64,000 bases of DNA from Epiperipatus broadwayi (Eukaryota > Onychophora > Udeonychophora > Euonychophora > Peripatidae): the NCBI GenBank assembly GCA_028023455.1, contig JAQFVV010006215.1:12689473-12753472 (forward strand), read 5' to 3'. The position numbers and the translations under genes are program-made. Positions 48,640-60,661 of this stretch are shown in pieces. Position 1 is the first letter of the stretch. The number at the start of each line of letters is the position of its first letter. The notes beneath the pieces were generated by a model. It had not been told where the DNA came from. It saw nothing but the letters and a program-made list of their open reading frames with translations, and did no database searches.

Positions 48640-50195
48640 CAAATGAATTATAAAGTTGTTGTTTTTTTTTCTCTCTCTGTTTCTCATATTTGAAAATCAA
48701 TTATGAAAAGCATTATGTTTAAATAATTTTTAAAAAAAGAAAAAGAAGGTTTAAGCATGCTTAACTAGAAAGTTGAACAAAAAAATTTTTCTTTCTTTTG
48801 TCATTATATTATTTAAAAAGCAAAAAAAAAAAGTTAGAATTACTTAAATCATTTAGTTTGAATAAATATTCATAAAAGTAATAACTATATCATTTCAAAT
48901 GCTTATATTTGATGTCAGAAAATTATAAAAATAATTTAAGGTGTGAATATGAAGAAATCCTGTGCAAACCAGATGAATCTTAATTGAATATTATTTAAAA
49001 TAATTGGGGCAAATTAATTTCACTGCATTAATAATGTGGCTGGAGGGTTTAGTGTATAATGAAAGGTGGTTTATTTTATATTCATGCATGAATTATATTT
49101 ATGCATGTATGTTTGAATGTGTATTCATTATGGTGGTAGAGCTTGATTATAAAATATATTGTTATAAAGTTCATATAACTAAAATGCTATATTGAGAAAT
49201 ACTGAGATTTGATTTTTAGATTATTAGTAAAAGTATTTTATTGTGAGATGTTTATACCCCTTTATTAAGAAATAGTTTTTTCTAGTTAAGTAATATGATG
49301 AGTATGTTGAATCAAGAAAGCTTATAAAGTTTTATGAGAATATATACCTGAAATACTATTATAATGATATATGTTCAAAGTATATATATATTACAAGTTG
49401 TGTATAAAATGATGAATAATGTTTTAAGTTGTGTGGAATAAAAAATTCATTTAAACATGAGTATTTTGATATAAAAAGTAGAAATTATCCATGTATTTAA
49501 TAATAATGGACCTTTGAGATTTAGTTATCTAATTGCAGCCTACTTATTAGTGCATTAGAATCATCTTAATATAGTTTGCTTTTGTGTACAATGAATTATG
49601 AATGGCAATAAAGATTGCAAATCCCATTCTTACCTAAGATAGAATGGCTTATTGTTTAAAATATTTAATGAAGTAGCTTTAATATGGTAGGCATAGGATA
49701 GTTAAAATGTATAAATGTTTGAGTTATATCATGTTCTATTAGCACTCACTCTTTTGGGAAATATTGAATTTATAAGACTTGAATTATGTTAAAACTAATG
49801 TAATAGGTATAATGAAAAGATTGTTTAAATTACTGATATCCGAAAATGGAGCTATTTTTAAAGGATAAATTTTATTCATCAGAGAATTGATAATAAACAG
49901 GCTATTTATAATCTGTAATATGAATTTTCTAATAAATTTTATATCCCTATTTAATCTGATTTATGTGGAATTATTTTTTATTATTTTAGAGACAAAATTG
50001 AAATTGAGATCAAATCGCAGGATGACCAAGAAACTAATATTAGATCAATATGCAAACTATGATATAGTGTGGACATCTATTTGATTCTTTATAAATTAGA
50101 TAGATGGCAGAAAGATAGATCACTTTTAAATTTCACACAGTAACAATAAAAATATATTATTTACTTATTCCATCCCTCATAGACCATTACAATAT
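48640..50195. other. AT-rich spacer, no gene seen
   Basis: Open frames at 49004-49195 and 49887-50084 are Ile/Tyr/Phe-rich without any domain. No repeat boundary is visible. Confidence 0.5.
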
Positions 50196-50199
50196 ATTA

Positions 50200-51056
50200 A
50201 TACATAAAAAGTCTTTTTCGGCACCTTGTTTTGTACCCTTTTTAAATGTTAAGAGTCTATTTTAACGTTAATCAATTATTGCAGATAGAAGCATCTAGAT
50301 TTCTATAATGGAAGTAAAATAACAAAATAAACATCAATTCAACAGAATAAAATTATCATGTAGAGATTCAATATAATCTCAAAGAATTGATTATATAACA
50401 AAATTTGCAGAATAAATAATACATTATACAACTTAATAAATATTATCCTATATAATTTTCTATTCATTTTTAATTGTTCAGTTGTTAACTAAACTTATTG
50501 AAGTTTTATAAATATTCATATAATTATTTATGCTATGCTTAACATAATATTTTATATATTTGTCTTCTCTTTAGATTTTTAAGATAATTCAAAGGTTTAA
50601 AATTTTTTTGCAGTATCTATTTTATATTCATATGTTAATGTATAAAACAAATTTTCATCTCACCCATTAATTGCATTGCTATGTTCTTTAATTCTTATCT
50701 CTGTTTCACTGTATGACTGAAGTAAGTCTTATTACAATGGTCATGATTCATTTTATAAATAACTGGTCAATTAAAATGAATGTAAAATTATATAAGGTAG
50801 TATATATAAAGTTGTGCAATATAAGTATTATTTATTCTGTATATTGTTATGTTATATAATCAATTCTTTGCACTTATATTGAATCTCTGTATCATAATTT
50901 TATTTTGTTTTATTGATGTTTTATATTATTGTTGTTGTTATTATACTTCCATTATAGAATACTAGATAGTGTTCTATCAGCAATAATTGGTTATCTCAAA
51001 ATAAATGCTTAATATTTGAAAAGACACAAAACCAAGTGCCCAAAAATGCATTTTAT
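50200..51056. mobile_element. Large foldback element, arms about 290-300 bp
   Basis: The left arm (about 50200-50490) and right arm (about 50760-51056) are reverse complements: left CAATTATTGCAGATAG..TTTCTATAATGGAAGTAAAA and GAGATTCAATATAA..CAAAGAATTGATTATATAAC pair with right-arm copies of the same blocks. The centre (about 50490-50760) is AT-rich and non-coding. A separate copy of the arm tip lies at 47.6 kb, which shows it is a repeat family and not a chance palindrome. The class is unknown. Confidence 0.75.
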
Positions 51057-51059
51057 TTA

Positions 51060-53110
51060 TAATATATATATCACTATTGTATATAATTTTTTATTATTTA
51101 TTATAATTTATATGAAAGAATAGCATAATGGATCTCATTAATTTCCAGAATATCTGTATTTTGTTTATAAAAGCAAGTTTAAAAGATTTTTTGAGTGTTC
51201 CATTTGTAAAGAATGATATACGAATTTTGGATTTTTTAAAAAAAGGGTTAGGGGAATGTTTTTAAAAATATATTAATGAAGCATTTGTAAAAGAATGCTG
51301 AAATTGGGATAAAGTATATGTTTAATTGTATTATAGGAATTGCGTTGTTGGTGCACTGGTTAGGGTTGTTTAAATAATTTTAAGCAATACTGCCAAGTAA
51401 AATAAATTATCAACTAGTAAAACATTTTAAATTATATAATATGAGAAATTATCCTAATGGATAATGTTCGCTCCTAAACAAGGGATTGGGAAAGGAGAGA
51501 TATATCTAATTTTGTAAATTTCTTATATGACATGGAAATCTAATTATTGAAAAAATACCGTTTGTAGCTGGAAATCCCCCTCTTAACAATTTGAAACCAT
51601 CTCAATAGTGTCATTAATAACAAAAATTCTTGATGGAATAATTAAAACAAAATAGAACTATATTTCTACCCATCGTTGTCTTCATTTTAATATGACAAAA
51701 AATGCTGCCTCAACCAAGTAATAACTGTGTTCAAACCATTTCTGGGTCATATCTGACATCACAAATTGTATGATTTGTAATAATGTAGATTGAGTTTTGA
51801 CTCTATATCTTTTTCGAATATTATATTTAAACAAAGTTTCCATACTCCTTTGTTCTTTATTTTTTAGTTAATGTACTTTTAAGTAGGAAATAAATATCTT
51901 CCTAAATGGATATATCTTTTCAAATATGAAACTTAGTACTCAAGAATCTCCACTGATTACATTTCATTTTTTATCTAAGTTTTTGTCTAAAAATCATTTA
52001 GTGAACAAAATACTAGATTCTTGTCTCTAATGCAATTACATCTGTAACCTATGCAAATGATTTGTTGTAATTCATAAATCTGTAGCCTATACAAATTATT
52101 TATAATTCTTGAATCTGTAACCTACCTAGATGATTTGTTGTAGTTCTTGACTCAAAAAAAATAATTAGCAGTATTATATTCTATTTTTGCAAATTTTAAA
52201 TCTCTACAGAATTAATAATGAACTTGGACAAATCTAGTCTATGATCAGTTTGTATAGGATTGCTATTATTAGCAAAATTTTCTAGTCAATCAACAAATTT
52301 TTTACATTTTCCATCATTCCTTATTAAAATATCAAATTGAATTACAGCTATTTATTGTTTGTAAAATATTTATTATATTTCTTTTTAAAGCACACCAATT
52401 ATTTTTTGTAAAAGTAGCACTATTTGTGATTTGTTAGCCAAAGTAAATTATGTATGTTATGTCTAAAGTTGATTTGGCAAAAACTTTCCAAGAAAAATTG
52501 CTACATTTTTAGAAAACTGTCATGAGGAGGAAAAATAATAGCAATCTCAATTTCTAACTTTAAGAAACCAATTATTTTAAAGGGATATGATGTACACTCT
52601 ATTAATTAAATTTTGATGCAAAAGTTATACAATCTCATTATAATTCTTATCAATTTATTTTTCACTATGCTGGTCACTTTTAGAAATTTTGCTTTCACAT
52701 ATTTTATAGCACAACTTTCTAGTCTCTAAAAACAATCTTACAAATAAATTTACCTTCTCATCAGTTAATAACTTTATATTCTCTTAATAAACTGGAAGCC
52801 CAACCAGACTCAAAAAGTTTATTTATATTTAAAAATTGGTTTGTGGAACAAGTCCTTTGAAAAATTAAAAAATATATAAATCTAGCCCATCTTTTGTTAA
52901 AAAAATCATTAAGAATAAATTGGAAAGAAAACATCATAATCATGATTTTAACTAAAAGACTTTGATTTTGTTTTTAATTAAATTGGACTGTTTTTTAACT
53001 TTACAATCTTTAAAGTATAAGAAATAAATTGCACAGGTTAGTCTGTATGTGAGCTCTTTCAAAGAGAAGTCAATTGTAATGAGTATTATCTATGTAAATG
53101 TCATGGACCA
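51060..53110. other. AT-rich interval with faint antisense LINE traces
   Basis: Minus-strand reading near 52270-52218 gives NPIQTDHRLDLSKF, like the DHxLV block at 45.6 kb, which suggests an old antisense LINE. No other block is clear enough to define it. No host exon was seen. Confidence 0.35.
52041..52151. repeat. Three-unit tandem repeat, 35-38 bp
   Basis: Units start TCTGTAACCTATGCAAATGA (52041), TCTGTAGCCTATACAAATTA (52079) and TCTGTAACCTACCTAGATGA (52114), each ending in TAATTC or TAGTTC..GA-type sequence. A short minisatellite. Confidence 0.75.
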
Positions 53111-53120
53111 TTACAATTAT

Positions 53121-53640
53121 TTTTTATAGATACTTCCATATTTCTCCATTCTCTTTTATTTCATAAATAAAAATGCAATAAAATACAAACCCCCAAGATT
53201 CATTTTGTGCTGAACCAGCACTCATCAGTTGGGCCAGGTCATCATCTCTCATATATATCTTTATTACATGAAGAGTATTTATGTAGAGCAGATTGTCTCA
53301 TTTTTATTTTCAAGAGTCAGTTTACTCCACTCCCAACTTTTACGTTATCAACTTTTTTTGATAAACACGTAATGATTATTACCAATCATTGATTAAACTA
53401 GAGATTTTCTCTAACACAGATATAAACTTTAATCCATGTTAAAGATTAATATATCTGATTTTCAGCACACACACATGGTTATGTATGTTTCTCTTTCTCC
53501 CATGCGTAATATCTTCTTTATAGATACTTCCATATTTCTCCATTCTCTTTTATTTCATAAATAATTTCATACAAATAAAGATACAATAAAAGACAAATAA
53601 CCCCCAAGATGCATTTCGTGCTGAACCAGCACATTTATGA
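53121..53640. repeat. Direct duplication carrying two copies of the GATGCATTTC family
   Basis: TATAGATACTTCCATATTTC..TTCATAAAT occurs at about 53125-53170 and 53519-53565. Each is followed by CCCCCAAGAT(G/T)CATTT.GTGCTGAACCAGCAC (53190 and 53601). The offset is about 395-410 bp. The segment 53405-53465 matches 33797-33850 in reverse orientation, so the internal order has been rearranged relative to the 33.6 kb copy. Confidence 0.6.
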
Positions 53641-53924
53641 GTCATTGTAAAAGATCTATTGAAAACTGCAAAAATTGCAAATTGTATTTAGCAATTTTTA
53701 TTATTTATTAAAGATTTCACTTACTGGAGCATAGGTATTCATATTATTTGCTTTTTGGTATATTTAATGCACCTTTCTAAATACCCACCCTTATATAAGC
53801 ATATAAAAGTCAATATGATTACAAAGTTAAGCATCATTAAAAGTAAAGATTTTTAAAAAAAACTCTTAAGACATATTTAGGATAGTCCTTGTAAATATTT
53901 TTATTTTCAATCCTATATATATAT

Positions 53925-54010
53925 TGTAACCTTCCACAGTGGTGGTGGCATGTCCTTAGACTCTTGACTTTAAAGTTCTCACCATGAAACTTAGTTTGAA
54001 GCCAATAAAC
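53925..54010 (+). repeat. tRNA-like SINE head, third family
   Basis: ACAGTGGTGGTGGCATGTCC (53937-53956), then TTAGACTCTTGAC and a decayed B-box TAGTTTGAAGCC (53992-54003), follow tRNA-like order and spacing. No cloverleaf or body could be defined. Confidence 0.35.
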
Positions 54011-54014
54011 ATGG

Positions 54015-56640
54015 CTTTTAATACTTTTATATAAATCTAAATTACTTTATATCTCAGGTTTGAATAATATCACCATACATTTCTATACATTAGTACATTA
54101 TTTATTTCTAAATTATTTTTATGCCAACTATAAATAAATAGTTCCAGATATAATTTGATAATGAGACTTAGATTTCAATAATTCTTATGCAGCTAATATT
54201 TACGAGATACAATAATCTGAGTTACAATAATCGTACATTAATATAAGAACCTTTTATCAGTGTATTTGACAAATAATGTTGCCTATTCTCTCAACCTATA
54301 CAAAATAACTACTTAAATTTAAGCAAAGAATGTTTTATCATATTCTTTAAACATTAAATATTCATGCTATGAATATTAACACCATTACCATTTCCAAAAC
54401 TACTCTGATAAGATCAAGAGCTAATAAAAATGTAGATCATAATACATATTCCTTCAACATTTCAATCTAATGTGGCATAATCAAAAGTAGTCATGCAAGT
54501 GTATCATTAGTATTATATTACTAATCTCTACAGACTTGATGAAAATAAACCATAATAAAAATTGTCCAACATGATATCTGTCATCTATGATGTACTAGAT
54601 TCTAAAGCCATAATTTAAAATAACATGAAAATAGTTTCAAATACCTACTATTTATCCTATAATAATAAAAACAATATGAAAGACTGATAAAATACATTAT
54701 ATTCATAATAACATAATTAGGCATAAGAATTATAAATTAATGATTTAATAAAAAAAAAAAATCATATTTCCAAGTGTACATCATTCATCCATACAATTCT
54801 TTAAACAATCCCATACTAAATATCCATATTATCTTTGTTACAGCCTTAGTAAATATTACTTTGTTAATACAATAATGCAACTATATTTTGAGAACTCCAG
54901 TATATGATACCTACAAATTACCAAAAACAAAATATATACATAAGGAAAAACTTAAAAGATAAATTTATACCTAAACATTTTTATTTCCTTTTATAACTTA
55001 TAGATAGTTTATGAGTTCTCAAATTACTAATTATAAAACACACTTCATAATGTTTCAATTCAAATTATAATTCCATGATAATCTGGAATATTGTATTAAG
55101 AAATAGCTTTAATGTTAAAAGATCACAAATTGGTAAATAATTTTTCAATATCTGAGGCAATGAATAGAGCATTGACATAATTTGAAGCAATATGAAATTT
55201 ATATAGCATATTATTTCTTTTACATTATTCAGCAAATACAATTTTTGGTCACACTTTGGAGAATATTTTATTTTAAAGTAAATGCAAAATAAAGGATTAA
55301 TCTTTCACATTATTCTTGAAAACAAACACAATTTCTTGGAATGCAGTAAATTCCACTTTTCAATTATATCGAGATTTAAATAATTTTTTTGATGAATCTG
55401 TACAATGTTATCCTTATGTTGGATACCAGGATTAATTATAAAAGTATATCCCAGTCATAACAGTTTATTTTAAGATAAGATAAATATATTTTAGATATCC
55501 ATAATTAGTAGAGTTTACTTTATTTGTCATCTAAATATTACTTCCTAGTTCAATTTTTTATTAAAATTTAGCATGATGAATAATACAGTGGTTATTAATA
55601 TCGTAACCACAAGTCATGATAAAGTTTATATTTACTTTTAGAATAGAGATTTAATAAGTCATTCCTAGAATCAATTATAATTCTTATTTATATCAATATC
55701 AGCACAATAATTTTCATTTTAGTCAAAGCCTTAGCAATAAATTGAGTTGATAATAGTTCATAATAATGTAATTTTTACATATGTGGTATTTCCAATGTTA
55801 GCAAATCCATGTTACAAGTTCTGTATTTTTTACCTCTGATAAAGTGAGTTGATGAAGTTTCATAATTATATATGTTTAACAGATATATTGTAGTGAGACA
55901 AATGGGCCATTTTAGGCCACCCCAGCAGATGGTTTTCTAGCCTTCCTTTTTTTAAAGCTACAATCAAGTGATTGATTAATAGATCAACAAACTAGACAAT
56001 TAGTTACCAATATGTGGTAAGCTGTTTTTTATAAAATAAATCATGTGATCTTAATGAAATTAATGATTGATCAATTTAGGCCATTAAGTAATTGTCAAGG
56101 CATGCTTTAACAACAGATTTTTTTAAAAAAAAACAACAACAGGATTTCTAGATGTAATAAATTAATATTACATTTTAATATACAACTTATTTAACAATTA
56201 AGTAAAATATTATGATAGTAATAAATTAATTAAACATTTTTTAAAGAAGTTTTCGAAATTTATATATATTTTAGAGAATAATAAATATTTAAACAATAAC
56301 ATAATTTAGACAATTTTAAAAACTAACTTTTTTAAACAATGAACTTTAATTGTAATCAATTTCTTTTAAACTTTTCTCTCAGCCAAAATAACTTGCAAGA
56401 TTTAAAATGTTTATTTACAAATGTCTAACTAAATTGTAATTAATTATTTGTATTATAAAATACTATTGAAATATCAAATTATTTAAAATATTTGTTTTAA
56501 TAGAACTTATTTATTTTACTTTTTTTTAACTATATCAGATATATAATTGTATTTTAAACCAAAAATAAATTATATTAATAGGAATGTGAAATCTATGGAT
56601 TTAACACATAAAATTACAACATTAACTTAAAGTTGTAATT
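54015..56640. other. AT-rich spacer, no gene seen
   Basis: Low-complexity A/T sequence throughout. A slightly richer patch at 55880-56130 has no recognised content. Confidence 0.5.
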
Positions 56641-56643
56641 ATA

Positions 56644-56882
56644 GCACACAGGAAGTATATGTGAATACTTTTAAGATGGGCTATAATCTGTATCAAATGC
56701 ACCTTGAAATTTTTATAATAGCCACTCTTATCTTTATAAAAAGTTGCTATCTTGTGTCATGGTTTGAGAGGTCCCTCTATCGAAAAAATTAAAATATTGC
56801 TTGACTATTATAAAAATTTTGAGGTGCATTTGATACACCTTATAGCCTATCTTAAAAGTATTTGAATATATTTCCTGCACAC
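56644..56882. mobile_element. MITE-like element with about 80-bp inverted ends
   Basis: The left end GCACACAGGAAGTATATGTG..GGCTATAATCTGTATCAAAT pairs with the reverse complement of 56805-56882 (GTGTGCAGGAAATATATTCA..GGCTATAAGGTGTATCAAAT). The core contains TTGAGAGGTCCCTCTATCG. At 239 bp with no coding frame it is a miniature inverted-repeat element. The superfamily is not identified. Confidence 0.7.
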
Positions 56883-57087
56883 TTAATAAATAATTAGACA
56901 ATAGTTTATATATATTTCCAGTATAAAGATCATAATATTAACCCGTTGTAAATCACAAGATATCATGAAAGTTAATTTCGAAAGGAAATAGTGGACTTAA
57001 ACAGTGGAGAGAACAACAGCTTCTCACTCCCAAATCAAGATACTTCAGATTGACTTATGTAAGTGGAAATTTAGGTTAAAGATAAGA

Positions 57088-57230
57088 TGGCCGTTCTTAT
57101 CTTTATAAAAAGTTGCTATCTTGTGTGGTAGTTTGAGAGGTCCCTCTATCGCAAAATAAAGATATTGCTTGACTATTATAAAAATTTCATGGCGCATTTG
57201 ATACAGATTATAGCCTGTGTTAAAAGTATT
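57088..57230. mobile_element. Second, left-truncated copy of the 56.6 kb MITE
   Basis: Matches the core and right end of the previous element (CTTATCTTTATAAAAAGTTG, GAGAGGTCCCTCTATCG, GCATTTGATACAGATTATAG) in the same orientation, but lacks the left inverted end. Confidence 0.7.
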
Positions 57231-57234
57231 AACA

Positions 57235-59705
57235 TTAACTTAACTGATATTTTAACATTAATTAAGTTTCTTTTTATTTAAATCTATCCAAAGAAATGGC
57301 CTATAATGACAGTTCTATAGCTAAATTTTAACTTCTTAAACTACTCACCATGTTTGACATATAAATTAATTTGTTAGAATAGAAGTAAAATATAAAAAAT
57401 GTATTAAATTTTTTTTTATTATATCCATATTATAAACATATACAGTTCTCTGAGCAAAAACTTTAAAGTTACTATACATACCACCAAAAAGCACCACATA
57501 TGCACCCATCTTAAAGACTAAACTTATCAACAATAGTCAAAAGCATATTATTAATTATACACTAATAATTTTGTTTAAAATTGTCATTTAAAATTATATT
57601 CTTGACAATATTGACTTATAAATAGTCAAACTTCAAAACGCAAGCAAATAATTTATAAAAATCAAAAGAAAGAAATAATTAAATTTTTAATTACTTGTTA
57701 ATCCATTACATAAGACATTCATATATTCAAATGACATAAATAATTGAAATAAAAATGTGAACTCAAATCGATACGATATAATAATAGAAATATATATAAA
57801 ACAAGATATCAGCCGGTTTTTAGAAAATGAAAGATAAAATAAAATGAAAAACTTTTCTTCATAAAAAAAAAAAAGATTTAAAAATAACATTGGCTCTTCA
57901 ATATGCATTTTAGCAAAATCTAATTTCAAACCCACTATTCAAGACTATTGAACAACAGCCAACATCATATCCCCAAAGATGAAAAGAATAACTGGAGATA
58001 TGGAGAAAACAGCTTGAATCAACACAAACAAATCATATATTTTGTAAAAATTTACAAACTTGGAAATATTTTATTCATGATAATAATGAATTTTAGCATC
58101 AAAATTAAGAAATCTTCTCAATCTTAATGTGCTTTTAAAATTAAAAATCATTATTAACTCTTTATAAAATCAAGAACTTCAAACAAATTTATCAACAGGG
58201 TTACATAGCTATGTCTGGCTAAAAGGGAGAAGACATTGTGAGGATGAAATTGTTTGCCATATAACCATAAATGATAGATTTTAGTTTCAATTAAGATCAG
58301 CATTTACCCATCCATGCTAAACAGAATACAAAAAATATGCTACAACAAACCAAAGACACTTCTTAGATTGGAGCGAAAACTGTAGATGAATAGTTAATAA
58401 TCCATATCAATATGTAGAAAAAAACAACGACTATCTTATTATTATTTAGTAATATGTGTTTCCAGAAATTTGTCCAGAATTTGAATCTCATTAGTAAATA
58501 ATATTTATTTTATAAAGTGCAAACAGTATTGAAATTAAATTGAGAGAACTGCAAATCTCTCGCGCTTATTAGTATCTAACTGCCAATCAGATTGTAAATA
58601 CAAGACAGCCAGTCTAAAGTACTTAGATCTGAAAGCGTGAATATTAAATATCTTCACACTTAACTCACTGAGTTTAAATTACAAACATACAGCGTAAAAT
58701 CCTACGATTTAATATGCAGTAGTTTTTTATACATATTTTCAATCTGTTTTAAGTTAGTTATAATACATTGTGTAATTGTATTTAAATAATCTTACTATAA
58801 ATATTTTTGTACCTTTTTTTTGCATCCAATTCATTATTTTTAGTTTCATTTTGATCACCTCAATTTGGTAATCATTTGCAGTCATTCAATCATGGATTGA
58901 ATTGTTAGTAATGTTTATTCTGTTTTTAGTGTAATAGTAGTTGTCATTAATATTGCTTTTTTTTTAAAAAAAAAAGACGAGTTACTTGATTTTTTTCTTT
59001 TTAATTAACATAAATATAATTATTTTTAAAAACAAATTATAAGATAAATTTCGTGAATTATTTTAATTTTAAAAAAATGTAATGTAATATATAAAACTTG
59101 TAAAAATATAGTATTACTGAAAATATATGATTTCCCTTATAATTTCATTTTTTATTTTTTTATTAAAATATATTCAATCAATAACAATTAAATGCGACAA
59201 TGAAATTTAAACCTTTACTTTGAGAAAATTATTATCCACTTGTAAAAACTGTTTTTTTGTAATTACAGTTTTATAATAATCGTGAAGTGTTACAACTTAT
59301 TTCTTCATTTTACTCAGCATAATCTGAAAAGCACCAAACTTCAAAATATACCATCCATACAATAAATATAGATACACTTAGATTTATTAGTTAATCTAAT
59401 TTATTGGAGATGTTTGCACACAGTCACCTGTCTCACGATTAAATAGCACTATGATATAAATGGCAGTCAGTATTGTGAGAGTAATCGTTAATATGTCTTA
59501 GAAATCAGTGATGAAAACAGAAGTAATTATTCTACAATAAAAGTTTCAGCTAAGATTCTTTAACCAAGAGTTATATGTGCTGTTCATCAGATCAAAGCAT
59601 AAAGACTTATGAGTCAACTGGTGTGACGAAAATTTCAACAATTCCTGTAATAAAATTAAAGACCCAGTATAAAGCAAAGCTGTAAAATACATTATTGAAA
59701 CTCTA
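57235..59705. other. AT-rich spacer, no gene seen
   Basis: Mostly low-complexity. A richer patch at 58190-58440 may be old LINE C-terminal sequence but no motif could be secured. The 82-codon minus-strand frame at 57687-57935 is Phe/Ile/Ser-rich chance coding. Confidence 0.45.
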
Positions 59706-59710
59706 AAATA

Positions 59711-59925
59711 TTTTTTATCTTAAATAAATTTATATAAAATCTATTATTGAGCCTAGGATGCAACCTTACTATCAGATTATTCATTTTCATTATCTTAAAA
59801 GGCCAACTTGTCTAAATATTCCAAAATAGTTATTCCATCTTAAATAAAAGTAAATAAAATCTATTACTGAACCTAAGCTTATTATCAGACTAATAATTAA
59901 GGCCAATTTTTCTAATTTCCAGTTT
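59711..59925. repeat. Two-unit tandem repeat of about 120 bp
   Basis: ATCTTAAATAAA..TAAAATCTATTATTGAGCCT (59716 onward) recurs as ATCTTAAATAAA..TAAAATCTATTACTGAACCT (59836 onward), and AAAAGGCCAACTTGTCTAAA recurs as TTAAGGCCAATTTTTCTAAT. Confidence 0.65.
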
Positions 59926-59970
59926 TATCAAAACTATCACTAAAGTTAAACATTCATTTGTATATGTGTT

Positions 59971-60335
59971 GAATTGCATAATTTCATGGATTTTTAATTT
60001 AATAAACCATAGAAATAGCCATGTGAACAGCGATAACTTTTACTTTTGTTATAGCCAGGAAACCAATTGCTAATTGACTACCCTGTAGCTAAACAAGTTT
60101 TCCCCAATAACTTATACAATAGCTCTTGTTTTGGGTTTTAGTGAAATAAAAGGATCCTCTTATTTTAAACCCAAGTTGATATATGGATTAAACTCAGAAA
60201 ACTATTTTTATAGGTGTCAGAATGCGGAAGACTAGCATCTTCCCTGATTTTTTGCAAATAATTAATCTTCAAAAGAGAATTCTATATGTTGAATTAGATG
60301 TTTTCGTGGAATTTTTAATTTAATAAACAATAAAG
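59971..60335 (+). repeat. Tandem repeat, about 330-bp unit, left of the RTE
   Basis: Block A (GAATTGCATAATTTCATGGA.. then TTTTTAATTTAATAAAC) at 59971 recurs at 60291. Block B (AACAGCGATAACTTT..AAACCAATTGCTAATTGACT) at 60026-60290 recurs after the RTE at 63667-63935. The RTE therefore sits between an A and a B block of one tandem array. Confidence 0.7.
60325..60335. repeat. Left 11-bp target-site duplication of the RTE
   Basis: AAACAATAAAG at 60325-60335 is identical to 63637-63647. In the neighbouring empty unit (60002-60012) the corresponding site reads ATAAACCATAG. Confidence 0.85.
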
Positions 60336-60661
60336 GGCTGCAGAAAGGAGTTTGCTATTAACTGAAAGGAGACCCTTTGATTCCTCTTGGAGGCCTTAAA
60401 GGAACCGAGCAGGGCAAATTCCTAATGTCCACTCCATACATTCTTGTCGTTGCAGCTGTTATTACTATGTGATTATTCATATAGTATACGAACATGGATG
60501 GGCTGCTCACCAACACGCATTAGCCAGCGTGGTGAGTTTATTGGCTTTTTACCTCTGAGTTTAAGATCAAGAAACACCATGGTCTTTCTTCTCAGTGCCT
60601 GATAAGGCAGAATGAATGTTTGTGTAAATGATAAATATTTTTCCAATACATATATACAATT
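60336..60661 (+). other. RTE 5' leader
   Basis: The segment from GGCTGCAGAAAGGAG (60336) to the ATG is richer in GC than its surroundings and contains no long frame. It is absent or unrecognisable in front of the dead copy at 26.7 kb except for the last roughly 15-20 bases. It probably carries the internal promoter, as in other LINEs (inferred). Confidence 0.5.

Noticed and set aside
51550-51610. Apparent match between TAGCTGGAAATCC here and at 46.48 kb as the same LINE 5' region
   Set aside because: Its position relative to the endonuclease trace at 52.2 kb would be on the wrong side, so the likeness is treated as chance.
52041-52151. Direct repeats resembling a CRISPR array
   Set aside because: Units are contiguous with no unique spacers, in a eukaryotic repeat-rich context; a minisatellite.
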